This document shows, one piece after another, positions 42,740 through 52,282 of a DNA stretch of 64,000 nt (its first letter is position 1; the number at the start of each line of letters is the position of its first letter). The DNA lies in contig NC_067203.1 in assembly GCF_026262505.1 (NCBI RefSeq), positions 16,814,392-16,878,391 on the forward strand. Reading direction: 5' to 3'. Source of the DNA: Trichomonas vaginalis G3. Lineage: Eukaryota; Parabasalia; Trichomonadida; Trichomonadidae. The notes under the pieces are model-generated. The model was not told the DNA's origin, searched no databases, and saw nothing but the letters and a program-made list of their open reading frames with translations. Made by a program: the position numbers and the translations under genes.

Positions 42740-43340
42740 TTTTTACAGAGCATAGTATTTGATGTCCAATGTTTGCCTATGATCAGAACTTGTCTTTCTC
42801 CTGTTCGTATTTCAATCTCTGGTCTAGACATATATCACATCAAATATCATATTTGATTATTTATAATTGTTTAAAAGATTTTACTAGTACAAGCATAATG
42901 TTTTGTGCAAAGTACAATTTCAATGTGTTAATCTATAAAATTTGATTTTTATTGCATATGCAATTAGGCATCTTTTTTAAAATAGAGTTTTGAAGATAAG
43001 CATATATGAGAATGATATGTACTTGTTATTGTAAATACATTTATTGTTATAAATTTACTCAATTATCATTGATGATGAAATAAAGATTTTATTATATAAA
43101 AAAGAGTGTTTATTCATTATAAATAGAGTTCTGTTAAGCAAATATTTTATTTGTAACGGGTAAACCCTAAATTTGCATGTTTGAATTATTGAGATCAAAT
43201 ATTTGCATGCAATCAATAAATTTGCTGCAAAATTATAATCTCACGCATGTACTATTTTGAAACAATAAAGCATCAGAGAGCCTTTTCACTATGATCTTTC
43301 AGAAAATGAAAGAACATAGAAAAATGCCATTTATAGAGAT

Positions 43341-44327
43341 GCCCTGACCTCAACAAGGGTCAGAGCCTGTATCTGTATGTCTTTCATGGCCGAGATAAGA
43401 GGATATCGTCATTGATGTTGGCGATCTCCCTCAAACTCGGCCCTGAGGATTAGTATTGCAGGCTCTGACATATGTTGAGGCCAGAAATTCAGGTTTGCTG
43501 TTTCCCAGGGTCGGATTCCTCTCCTGTCGCCCTAGATCAGGACGGCATTTGGGAAATCCGGCCCTGAGGATTGTAAGCGAGGCCCTGAACCTTTGCCGAG
43601 GCCAGAGCTTGGTGTTTGTTGCTTCTCAGAGCCGAGTTCCGCTGAGAAGTGTCCGTGATCTGGACAATCTCAGGGAACTCGGCGCTGAGGAATGTAAACG
43701 AAGCACTGGTCTCTGCTAAGGCCAGAGCCTGTATTTTGAAGTCTTTCAGGACCGATATGAGAGGAGATCGCCAATAATGTGGACGATCTCCCTCAAAATC
43801 GGCCCTGAGGATTGATCTTGCAGGCTCTGGCCTTTACTGTGGCCAGAGCTTCGTTTGGTAAGTATCCCAGGGCCAGATTCCTCGCCTGCCGCCCGGGGTC
43901 AGAGCGGCATTTGGGAAAGCCGGCCCTGGGGACTGTAAGCGAAGCTCTGGCCTTTTCTGAGGCAAGAATCTGTGTATTTCTTTCTTTCAGGGCCGAATTT
44001 GAGGGAGATCGTCAATGATGTTGACGATCTCCCTCAAATTCGGCCCTGAGGATTGTATTTGCAGGCTCTGGCCACTGCTAAGGCCAGAGCTTCGTTGGGC
44101 GCTCTCTTGGGACTGGATTCCTCTCCGGCCGCCCCGAATCAGGGCGGTCTTTGAGGGAACCAGCCCCAAGGATTGTTTGCGAAGCTCTGGCATTTCCTGA
44201 GACCAGAGCCTATGAATTTCATTCAGAGCCAAGTTCCTCTCGGATCGAACCTAATGAGGACGACCGTCGAGGAACTTGGCTCTGAGGAGATCAATCGTGA
44301 GCTCTGGCCTCGATGAAGGCCAGAGTT
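43341..44327. repeat. Tandem array of eight palindromic units, 117-121 bp period
   Basis: Corresponding left-arm positions fall at 43360, 43481, 43602, 43722, 43843, 43963, 44084 and 44203, with a ninth partial arm at 44320 and a partial right arm before the first unit. Each unit is an imperfect inverted repeat of about 110 bp; the linkers (about 9 nt) also sit between complementary CTCTGGCC and GGCCAGAG. Unit 6 has a perfect 28-bp stem (43988-44015 with 44021-44048). Unit 8 has a perfect 17-bp core. Units come in families: A (1, 4, 6), B (2, 5, 7) and C (3, 8). GC is near 50% in a 28-30% GC background. Confidence 0.95.
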
Positions 44328-44334
44328 TTCAAGG

Positions 44335-44389
44335 GAATGTTTTGATGGGATGAGTCTATTATCAGTAATCTCGTCCCATCAAAACATTC
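44335..44389. repeat. Single hairpin after the array
   Basis: Arms start with gaatgttttgatggga (44335) and end with its complement at 44389. The stem is about 20 bp with one mismatch and a 15-nt loop. Confidence 0.85.
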
Positions 44390-44691
44390 ATTTAAAAATT
44401 GAATGAATAATTATCGCATGTATTCAAAAATAAAAAATTTAAAGATGAATAAAATTATAATACATATGAAAGAGAATTAAATTACATTGAAATTGAATAA
44501 AAATTTCCAAAAAAAATTCAAAAACTGAAAATAAAAAGAAAAAATATAAAATTTGATAAGAGAAAACGATTTATTTGAAAAAACGTTTCTGCAAAACATG
44601 AATATTTATGATTTAGATTAAATTGTGAATAAAATTTACTAGTTTAAAGAAGAATGAGAAAATTAAATTATATTGTAAAGAAGATACTTTA

Positions 44692-45047
44692 GAAAGGAGT
44701 TTACGATTGAAATATTATATGGTATGACATTATACTCGTAACCTCCTTTCGATAATCTAATTTCTAATGCAACATTGGGATATGAAAAAAATTAGCTTTC
44801 TTCGAAAGGGGTTTATAATTGCAATATAATATGACAGTATATTGCAAATATAAACTCCTTTCGGGAATTAAATGTCTAATGTTACATTGCGGAACAAAAG
44901 TGAGAGATTCTCCCGATCTGAGTACGTGATTGCAGGGTGCCATTGCAAGACCCTGCAAATATGTACTCAGATCGGAAACTTTGTTCCCAATGTCACATTG
45001 CGGAACAAAAGTGAGAGATTCTCCCGATCTGAGTACGTGATTGCAGG
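44692..45047. repeat. Second hairpin array, about 112-bp period
   Basis: Hairpins at 44692-44750 (15-bp arms gaaaggag.../...ctcctttc), 44803-44863 (26-bp arms, two mismatches) and 44885-44992 (long imperfect stem). They are separated by a recurring cattg(c/g)gg spacer at 44773, 44885 and 44996. The left arm of the last hairpin is repeated exactly, 52 bp, at 44996-45047, so the array ends inside a new unit. Confidence 0.9.
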
Positions 45048-45473
45048 AACCTAGACATATAGTATGCAACAAATGCTTTTATTAACTTATTTACACTCAT
45101 ATAATTATATTCAAACTTCAATCTTGATTATATTTCATATTTCTGAGCAAACATAGAGCTCCCACTCATAATTATAAAGATTACCAATTGTAACCATATA
45201 AAAACACAATTTTTAAAAAGTTATTATTATTCAACTTCCTGTGATACGGTTTTTTGATTAGATTTTGTAAATTAATGTAAAACAAGCATAGATCTATCAT
45301 GAGCAATCATACGATAGTAAATATATTGCTTCCATGCTAAATTCAATTGAGATTATCTTGACATTAAACTTAGAATCCTCTCAAATTCAAGGAGATAATC
45401 ACAATGCAGCTATATTTTAATGCTGCAGTATAGCAAAAGCTCTATGATTATTATAAACTAATAATACCATATG
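45048..45473. other. Inner right flank of the element
   Basis: AT-rich. It contains further weak foldbacks (about 45289-45343 and 45351-45405). No gene. Confidence 0.4.
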
Positions 45474-45530
45474 AGTACGAAAACTGGAAAAAAATTGAGA
45501 GGGTGTACGAAAAAAAAGTCTGCTTTTCAT
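45474..45530 (-). repeat. Right terminal inverted repeat
   Basis: 57 bp, the reverse complement of the left repeat, with two mismatches and a T run shorter by two bases. Confidence 0.85.
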
Positions 45531-45830
45531 ATAGTTTCCTCTTTTTATATATGTTATAGTAAAAATTGTCTTTTAGTCTATCACCGCGAATAGCAACAAT
45601 GGGATGAAGACACTATATATAGAATACAACCAAAATAGTTTTTTTTAAACATCAAAACTTCCTCAAAATCATAAAGAATTAGACATTTCACTTGGAAAGC
45701 ATCCACCAAAGAAATAAATCTTAAAAAATTGCTTTGCTATTAAGTATACAGAGATAAACTATCTTTAAACGTGGTCAATTCTGTTTGTTAATTCTGAATG
45801 CGAATTCCTTTATTTTTTTTATAAACGGCT

Positions 45831-46397
45831 ATGATGAATCGCAATGAGGAAATATCTTTAGAAACATTGGATAAAGTACTTTCAGACAGAATTAAGCAAA
45901 TGATTGCTTTAACTCCACGTGATGATATAACAAGAAGACAAATTTTATACCAAATCGAAGATTTGCCAACTTATTCAAGGAGACTTTCTGGATTTTTAGA
46001 TTATATGATAGATTATTCTTCATTTCTTCAGCAAGAAACATGGAATATTGAATCAGCAATCTGGGCAGAAAAAGAGAAATTACCAACTCGACAAGAAAAT
46101 CCTAAAATAAACGAACGTATTGATAAATTAGCACAACATTTGGGTGTTAAATCAAACAAACTTGAAGATGAGGTTAAAAAACTTGTAGATTCTCCTAAAA
46201 TGTCAGATGCTCAAGCAGATTACTTTAAAGCAATCCAGCTCTTAAGCTCAAACTACGGCCGTTTAAATATTGATGTTTCTGAATTAGTACAAACCAACAA
46301 GTCATTGAAAAAACTTCACAAAATGACTACACAAAGGTTTTCTCCAACAACATCACCACCACAACTTCAACATTCAACTCTATCAGATATAGAGTGA
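45831..46397 (+). CDS. Small helical/coiled-coil protein, unassigned
   Basis: 188 aa, ATG start (two ATGs in tandem). Almost entirely helical: SLETLDKVLSDRIKQMIA, a middle segment with YMIDYSSFLQQETWNIE, and a coiled-coil half (KINERIDKLAQHLGVKSNKL). It ends in a Ser/Thr/Pro-rich tail (FSPTTSPPQLQHSTLSD). The architecture is that of a structural adaptor. No family recognised. It lies 300 bp beyond the right end of the hairpin element. Confidence 0.6.
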   Translation: MMNRNEEISLETLDKVLSDRIKQMIALTPRDDITRRQILYQIEDLPTYSRRLSGFLDYMIDYSSFLQQETWNIESAIWAEKEKLPTRQENPKINERIDKLAQHLGVKSNKLEDEVKKLVDSPKMSDAQADYFKAIQLLSSNYGRLNIDVSELVQTNKSLKKLHKMTTQRFSPTTSPPQLQHSTLSDIE

Positions 46398-46891
46398 TGT
46401 AGAATGTACCACGATTTTGACAGTTGTTTGATTTTGATCAATATTGAATTTGATTGTAATTGTTATTTGTATATATGATTGAGTAACATCAAAGAGCAAC
46501 ATATGTTTGTCTCTTACTCCTAAAGTTGAAATATTTATGCAAACATTTTTTAATTTTTTTTTATTAGAAAATTGAACAACTAAAGTACAATTCCATTAAC
46601 AGCTTGCTGATTTAAAAGGATTTATTCCCATTTAATCTATTCTTATTCCATCATATCTAGAAATATTCTGATTAAACTCAAAAAAGATTGCTCAATCAAA
46701 AGTTTGTTGTATATTACAATCCGGCAAATTCATAAAATCACAGTTTCAACACCTAACAATTATAAATTTGATTTTTTGAATTTGAATTGATAATTAACAA
46801 AATTTTTCATCATATATATGTTTATTAAAACAAAGATAATATAGAAAACATAATTAGAATGAAACAAAAACGAGATATTTTCATAAAAAAA
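46398..46891. other. 3' intergenic region between convergent genes
   Basis: 494 bp, AT-rich, no signal recognised. Confidence 0.4.
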
Positions 46892-47581
46892 TTATGAATT
46901 TGAAATTTCTTCTATCCAGCTAAGCAACTTCGACATAATCTTAGACATACTCAATTCGTTGCGTAATTCTTTAACAGGATACCATTGTTGCGAATAAATT
47001 TCGTTTCTTTGGATTGTACTCATGACTGCGTTCTCTGGTACACCAACAACATAAAAGAAATGATAATCTTTCTTCTTGCTGATGCATTTGTATTGATCTG
47101 GTCGAAAATAAGGAGAAACGTCAATTCCAATTTCTTCTATAGTTTCGCGTATTGCTGCCTGTGCAATAGATTCACCTTCAGATATCTTACCCTTCGGAAA
47201 ACCAATTGAATGACTACTTGAATAATCTCTTACTACAATGACTTTAGATTTGTCTGCATTGAAGCATATGATACCTGCAACAGGGCAACTCATTTTGAAT
47301 TTGTCGAAATTTGGCATTGCATTGAGAATTTTGCTTTCAAAGGGCTGTAAAGGAGGAATTAATTGAATTAATTCCTTTATGAATGTTTTGTACTTATCCT
47401 TAATAGAGTCTTGATTTTTCTTATGGAATTTGTTTGAATAAAAATCAATATAATGCCAATAAGCTTGTTCGAATTGGATATAAAGATCGAATAAATCAAT
47501 TTTGGCTCCTTCTTCGAAATATGGCTGATTGATAATAAATCTAACAGCAATATCTTCTAAAATTTTCTGTTCTTCATTCAT
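46892..47581 (-). CDS. DCP2: mRNA-decapping enzyme Dcp2 (Nudix hydrolase)
   Basis: 229 aa. An N-terminal helical Dcp2 box A region (ILEDIAVRFIINQP) precedes the Nudix domain. The Nudix box is complete at about residues 131-153: GKISEGESIAQAAIRETIEE followed by IGI, with the RExxEE residues that bind the catalytic metal. FPKGKI just before it is typical of Dcp2. Box B-like sequence follows. Dcp2 removes the 5' cap from mRNA and commits it to 5'-3' decay in the cytoplasm. The long disordered C-terminal tail of yeast and human Dcp2 is absent, so this is a minimal form. It shares a 64-bp promoter region with the gene at 47646. Confidence 0.9.
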   Translation of the reverse strand: MNEEQKILEDIAVRFIINQPYFEEGAKIDLFDLYIQFEQAYWHYIDFYSNKFHKKNQDSIKDKYKTFIKELIQLIPPLQPFESKILNAMPNFDKFKMSCPVAGIICFNADKSKVIVVRDYSSSHSIGFPKGKISEGESIAQAAIRETIEEIGIDVSPYFRPDQYKCISKKKDYHFFYVVGVPENAVMSTIQRNEIYSQQWYPVKELRNELSMSKIMSKLLSWIEEISNS

Positions 47582-47645
47582 TTAGAAAAAAAATGTCACT
47601 AAAAGTGACAAAAAATTTTAAATTCAAAATAATCGTTCCTCAAAA
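47582..47645. promoter_or_regulatory. 64-bp bidirectional promoter with mirrored AGTGACA boxes
   Basis: TGTCACT (47594-47600) and AGTGACA (47604-47610) face each other around AAA, so each divergent gene has one copy in the same orientation relative to its ATG. This is the only structure in the gap. The promoter role is inferred. Confidence 0.55.
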
Positions 47646-48449
47646 ATGTCTATAATTCGCAATCCTAGTGGTAATTATATAGCAACATACGATGGTTCTA
47701 CGGTCACAATTATTACTCACAACAAAATAGATCAACCTAAAGAAATTAATGTCATTTTTGACCAGATAGATGCGCTTTCATTCTTACCATCCATCTTTGG
47801 CCCATCATTTTTGATAGCAAACAAGATGCAAAATAAGATTGCTTTGTATATGTCAAATGAAAATTTCGAATATAGCGAACCAACAACTTTTACATTAACA
47901 GAAAAATATCATTCAGAACTTTCTGTTTGCCCACATTCAGCAACTGTTCTTTTTGGATACATAACAACTAATTCTCACATATTTGTAAGTGAAATTTCGT
48001 TATCAGGTAAAAAATCATTGATACCAATTACGATTTTTGAAGAAAAGTACAAGCATTTCAGCTTTGCCTCTGAAGATAAGATATGGGCTTCTCAAGATGA
48101 TAAGCTTAAGTTCTATTCATTATATATCATGGATCCAATTGCAGAGAAAGACATTAAAGGCATTGAAAACATATTACCTTCACCTGCTTATGATAATTAC
48201 TGCATAGTATATATATCTGCAAATGAAAATGGTCTATTCAAATGCTTCAGAGCTGAAAAGAGCGATATAAGAGAAGAACAACTAGGATATGATGAAATTG
48301 AGATCGAAAATAATGATGTGGAGCATAGTTATATGAATTGTTATTGGAGTCCTTATGGCTCTTCATTTATAGCTGAATTTACCGATGGATATTATCAATC
48401 TGATGAACTTCCAGAATTTAAATGGAAGTCTACATTTAATCCTTATTAA
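47646..48449 (+). CDS. Beta-propeller-like protein, unassigned
   Basis: 267 aa, ATG start. The beta-strand pattern is repeated: NPSGNYIATYDGSTVTIIT at the start and YWSPYGSSFIAEFTDGYY near the end, as in WD40-like blades with weak consensus. It is too short for a full seven-blade propeller unless the blades are degenerate. No signal peptide. It is divergent from Dcp2 and probably co-regulated with it through the shared 64-bp gap. A physical link between the two products is not implied by the sequence. The stop overlaps TAAA. Confidence 0.55.
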   Translation: MSIIRNPSGNYIATYDGSTVTIITHNKIDQPKEINVIFDQIDALSFLPSIFGPSFLIANKMQNKIALYMSNENFEYSEPTTFTLTEKYHSELSVCPHSATVLFGYITTNSHIFVSEISLSGKKSLIPITIFEEKYKHFSFASEDKIWASQDDKLKFYSLYIMDPIAEKDIKGIENILPSPAYDNYCIVYISANENGLFKCFRAEKSDIREEQLGYDEIEIENNDVEHSYMNCYWSPYGSSFIAEFTDGYYQSDELPEFKWKSTFNPY

Positions 48450-48703
48450 AACCACAATAGAAATAAAAATAATATTATTTATCTTTAAATCATAATTTTT
48501 TTGTTTGTCCCGTATTGGGAATTTACAAAACATTTAGAATATCATATAATCATATCCCATTAAAGAGTTAAGAGAAACAAATTTCAAGTATAGTTTATTT
48601 TTCAGACAAGAACATTCAAAATTAATGATCAGATTGATAAGATCTTATATGTGAACTTACAAAAAGTTAGAAAATAACAAAGAAAGTAACAATTTATAGA
48701 AAA
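48450..48703. other. Short 3' intergenic region
   Basis: 254 bp between convergent genes, no feature seen. Confidence 0.35.
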
Positions 48704-49186
48704 TTAAAAACGATCTGAAACAGCCTCTGCTGTAACAAGGAAAACAGCAAGTGTAGCACCTTTAGCAGCACCGATACCCATTTGTTTGAATCCTTTGTAA
48801 CAATTTAATGTTGCACCAACTGCTGCACCAGCAATGATAGGATCGTAGAATTTCTGTTGGCCTCTGTATATAGCTAGCGTAGTTTCGCATAAGTTTGTTA
48901 ATGCTGCCTGAGCACCAAGAGATACACCGATTTGGATTCCTTCTTTTAATGTGCTCTTGACTGAAAATGGTTTTCCGTGATTAAAAACTGGTAAGTTTTT
49001 AAGTGCAGAATATCCTGTGCCAAGAACAAACATTCCTGTTGAAATAGTTGCAAAATCTTTTGCTGCTTGAAACACTGGATTTTCTCCAGCATTACGATAT
49101 AAAACTTCTTCAGCTGTAATTGGAATAAGATATGATGCTAACCCTTTTACTGTAGTTGCGTCTGGTTCAAGTGCAGTATGAATCAT
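48704..49186 (-). CDS. Tim17/Tim22/Tim23-family membrane protein (probably hydrogenosomal)
   Basis: 160 aa from ATG 49186. The extra codons upstream begin with TTG. Four hydrophobic segments with small-residue spacing are visible: FATISTGMFVLGTGYSA, IQIGVSLGAQAALTNLCE, YDPIIAGAAVGATLNCYK, and GIGAAKGATLAVFLVTAEAV. The Gly-rich GxxxG-type spacing and the 'IIAGAAVGA' helix match the Tim17 family of inner-membrane protein translocases and relatives. In parabasalids these reside in hydrogenosomes. Which paralogue it is cannot be decided from the sequence. Confidence 0.7.
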   Translation of the reverse strand: MIHTALEPDATTVKGLASYLIPITAEEVLYRNAGENPVFQAAKDFATISTGMFVLGTGYSALKNLPVFNHGKPFSVKSTLKEGIQIGVSLGAQAALTNLCETTLAIYRGQQKFYDPIIAGAAVGATLNCYKGFKQMGIGAAKGATLAVFLVTAEAVSDRF

Positions 49187-49412
49187 TTTTGACAAATTAA
49201 TAATTTACATGGCAAAAAAATTAAACATATGAGCTATTATTGCAATTATTGAGTGAAAAAGTAAACTATAAAGTGATGAAAAGTCTATTGCGATGCTTAA
49301 ATATTAATAGTCTAGGTTATGGCGCAAAAGTAATGTGAGTTTTTGGATATTAAGTTCTAATTCATAAATTAAAAAAGAAGTTTGTATACAGAAATAAAAA
49401 ACAACAATTTTA

Positions 49413-50864
49413 TCATATCATATTATACTTAACACACATATCATATGAGAATTTAAACATTTTCATGGTTGGATGTTCTTCCTTTTCCTTGGAATTCAAA
49501 TAAATGACGATTTTTATGAAGTCATCGAGTTTCTCTTCAATAAAATCGTGGATATCTCTAATACCAAAGTAAATATTGTGAGGCATTAATCGAATACTGA
49601 TATCATCTGATAAGAAATCAACAATATACTTCTCAATAGTAGCTCTTATAGAAAGAAAGCTTGGATCTTTGCTGACAACTTTAGATTTCAATTCATCAAG
49701 TTGTTTTTGCATAGAAAATGCAATTGCAAACGGTCTTATTGTAATCTCTAGAAGCATGCAAATAACGTCTGAACCTGTTTTGTCACTGTATGCTGCAATT
49801 ACTAGTGCAATTTTAAGAATGTAAACAGCAATGTCTGATATTTTATTTTCTATAATCATATTGCATACAGTTTTCACAATAGACGATATTCCACCATCTG
49901 GTTTTATCGTTGATGTCCAATTATATGATTGAGAAATAAAAATATTTGATAATGCAATAAGTTCCATACAATTTGAAGTGTTATCTTTCTGTATATCTGA
50001 AAGACACGATACAGAAAGCGCTCTGATAAAGAAATCAATTCGATGGTCGTTTGTTAAAATGTTTAAAAGGGAAGAAATGATTTCAAAATCATCAGGACTA
50101 GTAGACAAAACACAAATAGCTGTTGAAAATGACAAATCTATCGAAGAAAGTGCAAATCTTAATGATTGTTGATAATCTGAGGGTTCTTTTGAATGATTTA
50201 GTACGGATAGGAATGCGTGGTATTGAATTCGTCGCCCTCTTTTCGGAGCTTCTTCTAAAATAAATTGTTTTATACTTTGTTCGTCTGCTTCATTTAATCC
50301 TTTGAATCTGAGTGATGGCGGTAGTGTTGCTGACTGTAGTGACTGACCTTCCTTAAATTGTTTAGGTATCAAGGGAATTCTAATAATATTATCGATTAAA
50401 TCTATAACTAAATTAAAATAACCATCTACATACGCTTGTATTGGATCTGGCTGCATCAATTTTGGATGAAGAAATACTTTTGTGGTAAATAACGACATTT
50501 GAGATAAAACTACGTTTCGAAGTGGCAAAGGATTTGATGGGATAAGCTTTGTTAGGAATAAATTTAGGAGTTCATCGATTTTATTTTGATAAAAACGAGA
50601 TATCTGTTGAATATGATTTTTAATTTTGGAAAATAGAGGATGAATTGGAATTGCCTTATCATTTTGAAAGAATGACTCAATATATGTCTTAGATGATAGT
50701 TTCAAAAATGTAATAACAGCACGACATAGTAGGATTCCATCTTGCTTTCCTTCATTGAAGTAATATTGAGCAGGAACTGTTGCATGTATTCGAGCAACTT
50801 CCGACATAGTCCTATCTAGATCCCTTTCTATTGAACCCCCTGGGATCTCAGGGTTAGATATCAT
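49413..50864 (-). CDS. Helical protein, unassigned
   Basis: 483 aa, ATG start, intact. Helix-rich throughout, without signal peptide or membrane segment. Notable blocks are HATVPAQYYFNEGKQDGILL near the N-terminus, QAYVDGYFNLVIDLIDNIIR in the middle, and FIEEKLDDFIKIVIYLNSKE near the end. The general look is that of regulators of small GTPases (RasGAP- or VPS9-like helical bundles), but I see no arginine finger or other deciding motif, so no function is assigned. Confidence 0.6.
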   Translation of the reverse strand: MISNPEIPGGSIERDLDRTMSEVARIHATVPAQYYFNEGKQDGILLCRAVITFLKLSSKTYIESFFQNDKAIPIHPLFSKIKNHIQQISRFYQNKIDELLNLFLTKLIPSNPLPLRNVVLSQMSLFTTKVFLHPKLMQPDPIQAYVDGYFNLVIDLIDNIIRIPLIPKQFKEGQSLQSATLPPSLRFKGLNEADEQSIKQFILEEAPKRGRRIQYHAFLSVLNHSKEPSDYQQSLRFALSSIDLSFSTAICVLSTSPDDFEIISSLLNILTNDHRIDFFIRALSVSCLSDIQKDNTSNCMELIALSNIFISQSYNWTSTIKPDGGISSIVKTVCNMIIENKISDIAVYILKIALVIAAYSDKTGSDVICMLLEITIRPFAIAFSMQKQLDELKSKVVSKDPSFLSIRATIEKYIVDFLSDDISIRLMPHNIYFGIRDIHDFIEEKLDDFIKIVIYLNSKEKEEHPTMKMFKFSYDMCVKYNMI

Positions 50865-51566
50865 TCAAAATTTTTATATTTTTTATAAAATACATTATAA
50901 TTAGTTTCTAAGATACATAAAATTATCCTATTTAAATTTTACTAATGCACATATTCTTATTAACTTCGATAAAACTCATATGCATGAAATCGCTGTTATT
51001 TATCAAGACTTTTTGGAAATATAAATATCAAAATTATAGTTCTTTAATCCATATGAGATAGACATTTATTTTATCGATACGTTTGTTGTACATATTAACT
51101 TCGTGATAACTAAAGGAATGAGAAAGTTTGCTGAAAGATTACTTCAATTACGAATATTAAAGGGATTTTCCCAAAACCCATCAATGAATTAAGTTTACAG
51201 GAAGTTAAACATACAACATATCTTTTCACCGCCTCATGATATATTACAGATCTTTAATGAGACTAAGAATCATTATAGTTAAGCATGCAATGCTTACCAA
51301 TTCATCATTGAGATACATCTATCATAAATAAAAGTTAATGAACCATGATTTTAATATTTATATGTTTGATATATAAAATTCTCTGGGAAAAATCAAAAAT
51401 TACTAAATCTTTTAACTACCAAAATAATGATCATAGCTTCCAATATTAGAATTCATAATAAAATCAGGTCAATGTAATTTCGTTCATACGAACAATGCGT
51501 CATTTTTTCCAAGAATTTACTAAAGAATATTTGAATGATACCGAACGGTTTGGGTGGCCTTTCGTG
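50865..51566. other. Divergent intergenic region
   Basis: About 700 bp, AT-rich. An ATG at 51495 is in frame with the eS25 start but would add 24 residues that do not belong to the family. No other signal. Confidence 0.4.
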
Positions 51567-51911
51567 ATGTCAGCTAAGGGCGGTGCTCGTAAGAAATGGA
51601 CAAAGACAACCAACAAGGAGAAGAGGGAATGGTCCTGCATTATCTCACCAGAACAGGCTGCTGATATGCAGAAGTCTGTCCCAAAGCAGAAAACAATTAC
51701 AGTCAACAAGCTTGCTGAAAAGTATAAAATCTCTCTTACAGTTGCCCGTAAAGCTCTCGAGGCTATGGCTGCTGAAGGAAAGATCGTTCCAGTTATTTCA
51801 TCTCATGATCTCAAGTGCTATGCTCCACACCCAGATCATGTTGTAGAAAAGGTCGAAGCAGCTCCAGAAGAGCAGACTTCCAAGAAGGCTACAAAGAAGG
51901 GCAAGAAATAA
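51567..51911 (+). CDS. RPS25: 40S ribosomal protein eS25
   Basis: 114 aa from ATG 51567. An in-frame ATG 72 bp upstream would add a non-homologous extension and is not preferred. The basic N-terminus (AKGGARKKWTKTTNKEKRE) is followed by the winged-helix core (YKISLTVARKALEAMAAEGK) and the family end (IVPVISSHDLKCYAP). A charged tail (KKATKKGKK) is typical of small ribosomal proteins. It binds 18S rRNA at the head of the small subunit. The codons are C-ending and G+C-rich, as expected for a highly expressed gene. Confidence 0.9.
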   Translation: MSAKGGARKKWTKTTNKEKREWSCIISPEQAADMQKSVPKQKTITVNKLAEKYKISLTVARKALEAMAAEGKIVPVISSHDLKCYAPHPDHVVEKVEAAPEEQTSKKATKKGKK

Positions 51912-52282
51912 GCTTTTATTTCACTATCAATATAAAAACTTTATACAATTTCGCAAATTTTTCATATTAGTTCTTCTCTATTCAAGCATTTCGATGCAAA
52001 ATTGCAGGTTATGTTCGATTCTATTTGAAATTGAGCTTGGTCACTTAATTTTACTTTGTATTTTACAAGAATGCCCATTAAGTACAGCATTCCTATACAT
52101 TGAAAACGAAAGTTAATGTATTAATTTTCATGGGTTATTCAAAATAACTTGATTTGTGTAAATTCGACTTTCGCAACAGCTACAATCATTAAACATGCTC
52201 GATTATACATATAAATTAATATATCAAAGAAGTAAGATTGTATAATTAACATAAAAATAAAAATCATTTGTTTATTAATTTT
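51912..52282. other. 3' intergenic region
   Basis: 371 bp between convergent genes, AT-rich, nothing recognised. Confidence 0.4.

Larger units (their letters stand above)
42681..45530. mobile_element. 2.85-kb TIR-bounded element packed with hairpin arrays, no protein
   Basis: Terminal inverted repeats at 42681-42739 and 45474-45530 match over nearly their whole length, apart from two mismatches and a 2-nt difference in a T run. Each contains gaaaagcagactttttttt, then ctctcaatt and two copies of TTCGTAC. Between them lie AT-rich flanks, an eight-unit array of about 120-bp palindromes, a separate 55-bp hairpin, and a second array of about 112-bp units. No transposase or other credible protein is present, so it would need proteins from elsewhere to move. 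A target duplication is not obvious. It starts 60 bp after the preceding gene's stop. Confidence 0.65.

Noticed and set aside
43456-44232. Open frames of 60-87 codons on both strands across the hairpin array, with 40-residue internal repeats
   Set aside because: The period is close to 120 bp (40 codons) and the DNA is GC-rich and palindromic, so both strands stay open automatically. The peptides have no fold-like pattern and no proper promoter context.
43341-45047. CRISPR array
   Set aside because: The units are divergent palindromes without spacers of constant size, in a eukaryotic genome, with no cas genes nearby.
44764-45072. 102-codon and 60-codon frames in the second hairpin array
   Set aside because: They follow the palindromic repeats and mirror each other on the two strands. 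Not genes.
51495-51566. Upstream in-frame ATG extending eS25 by 24 residues
   Set aside because: The extension has no counterpart in the family, and the ATG at 51567 gives the usual length and N-terminus.
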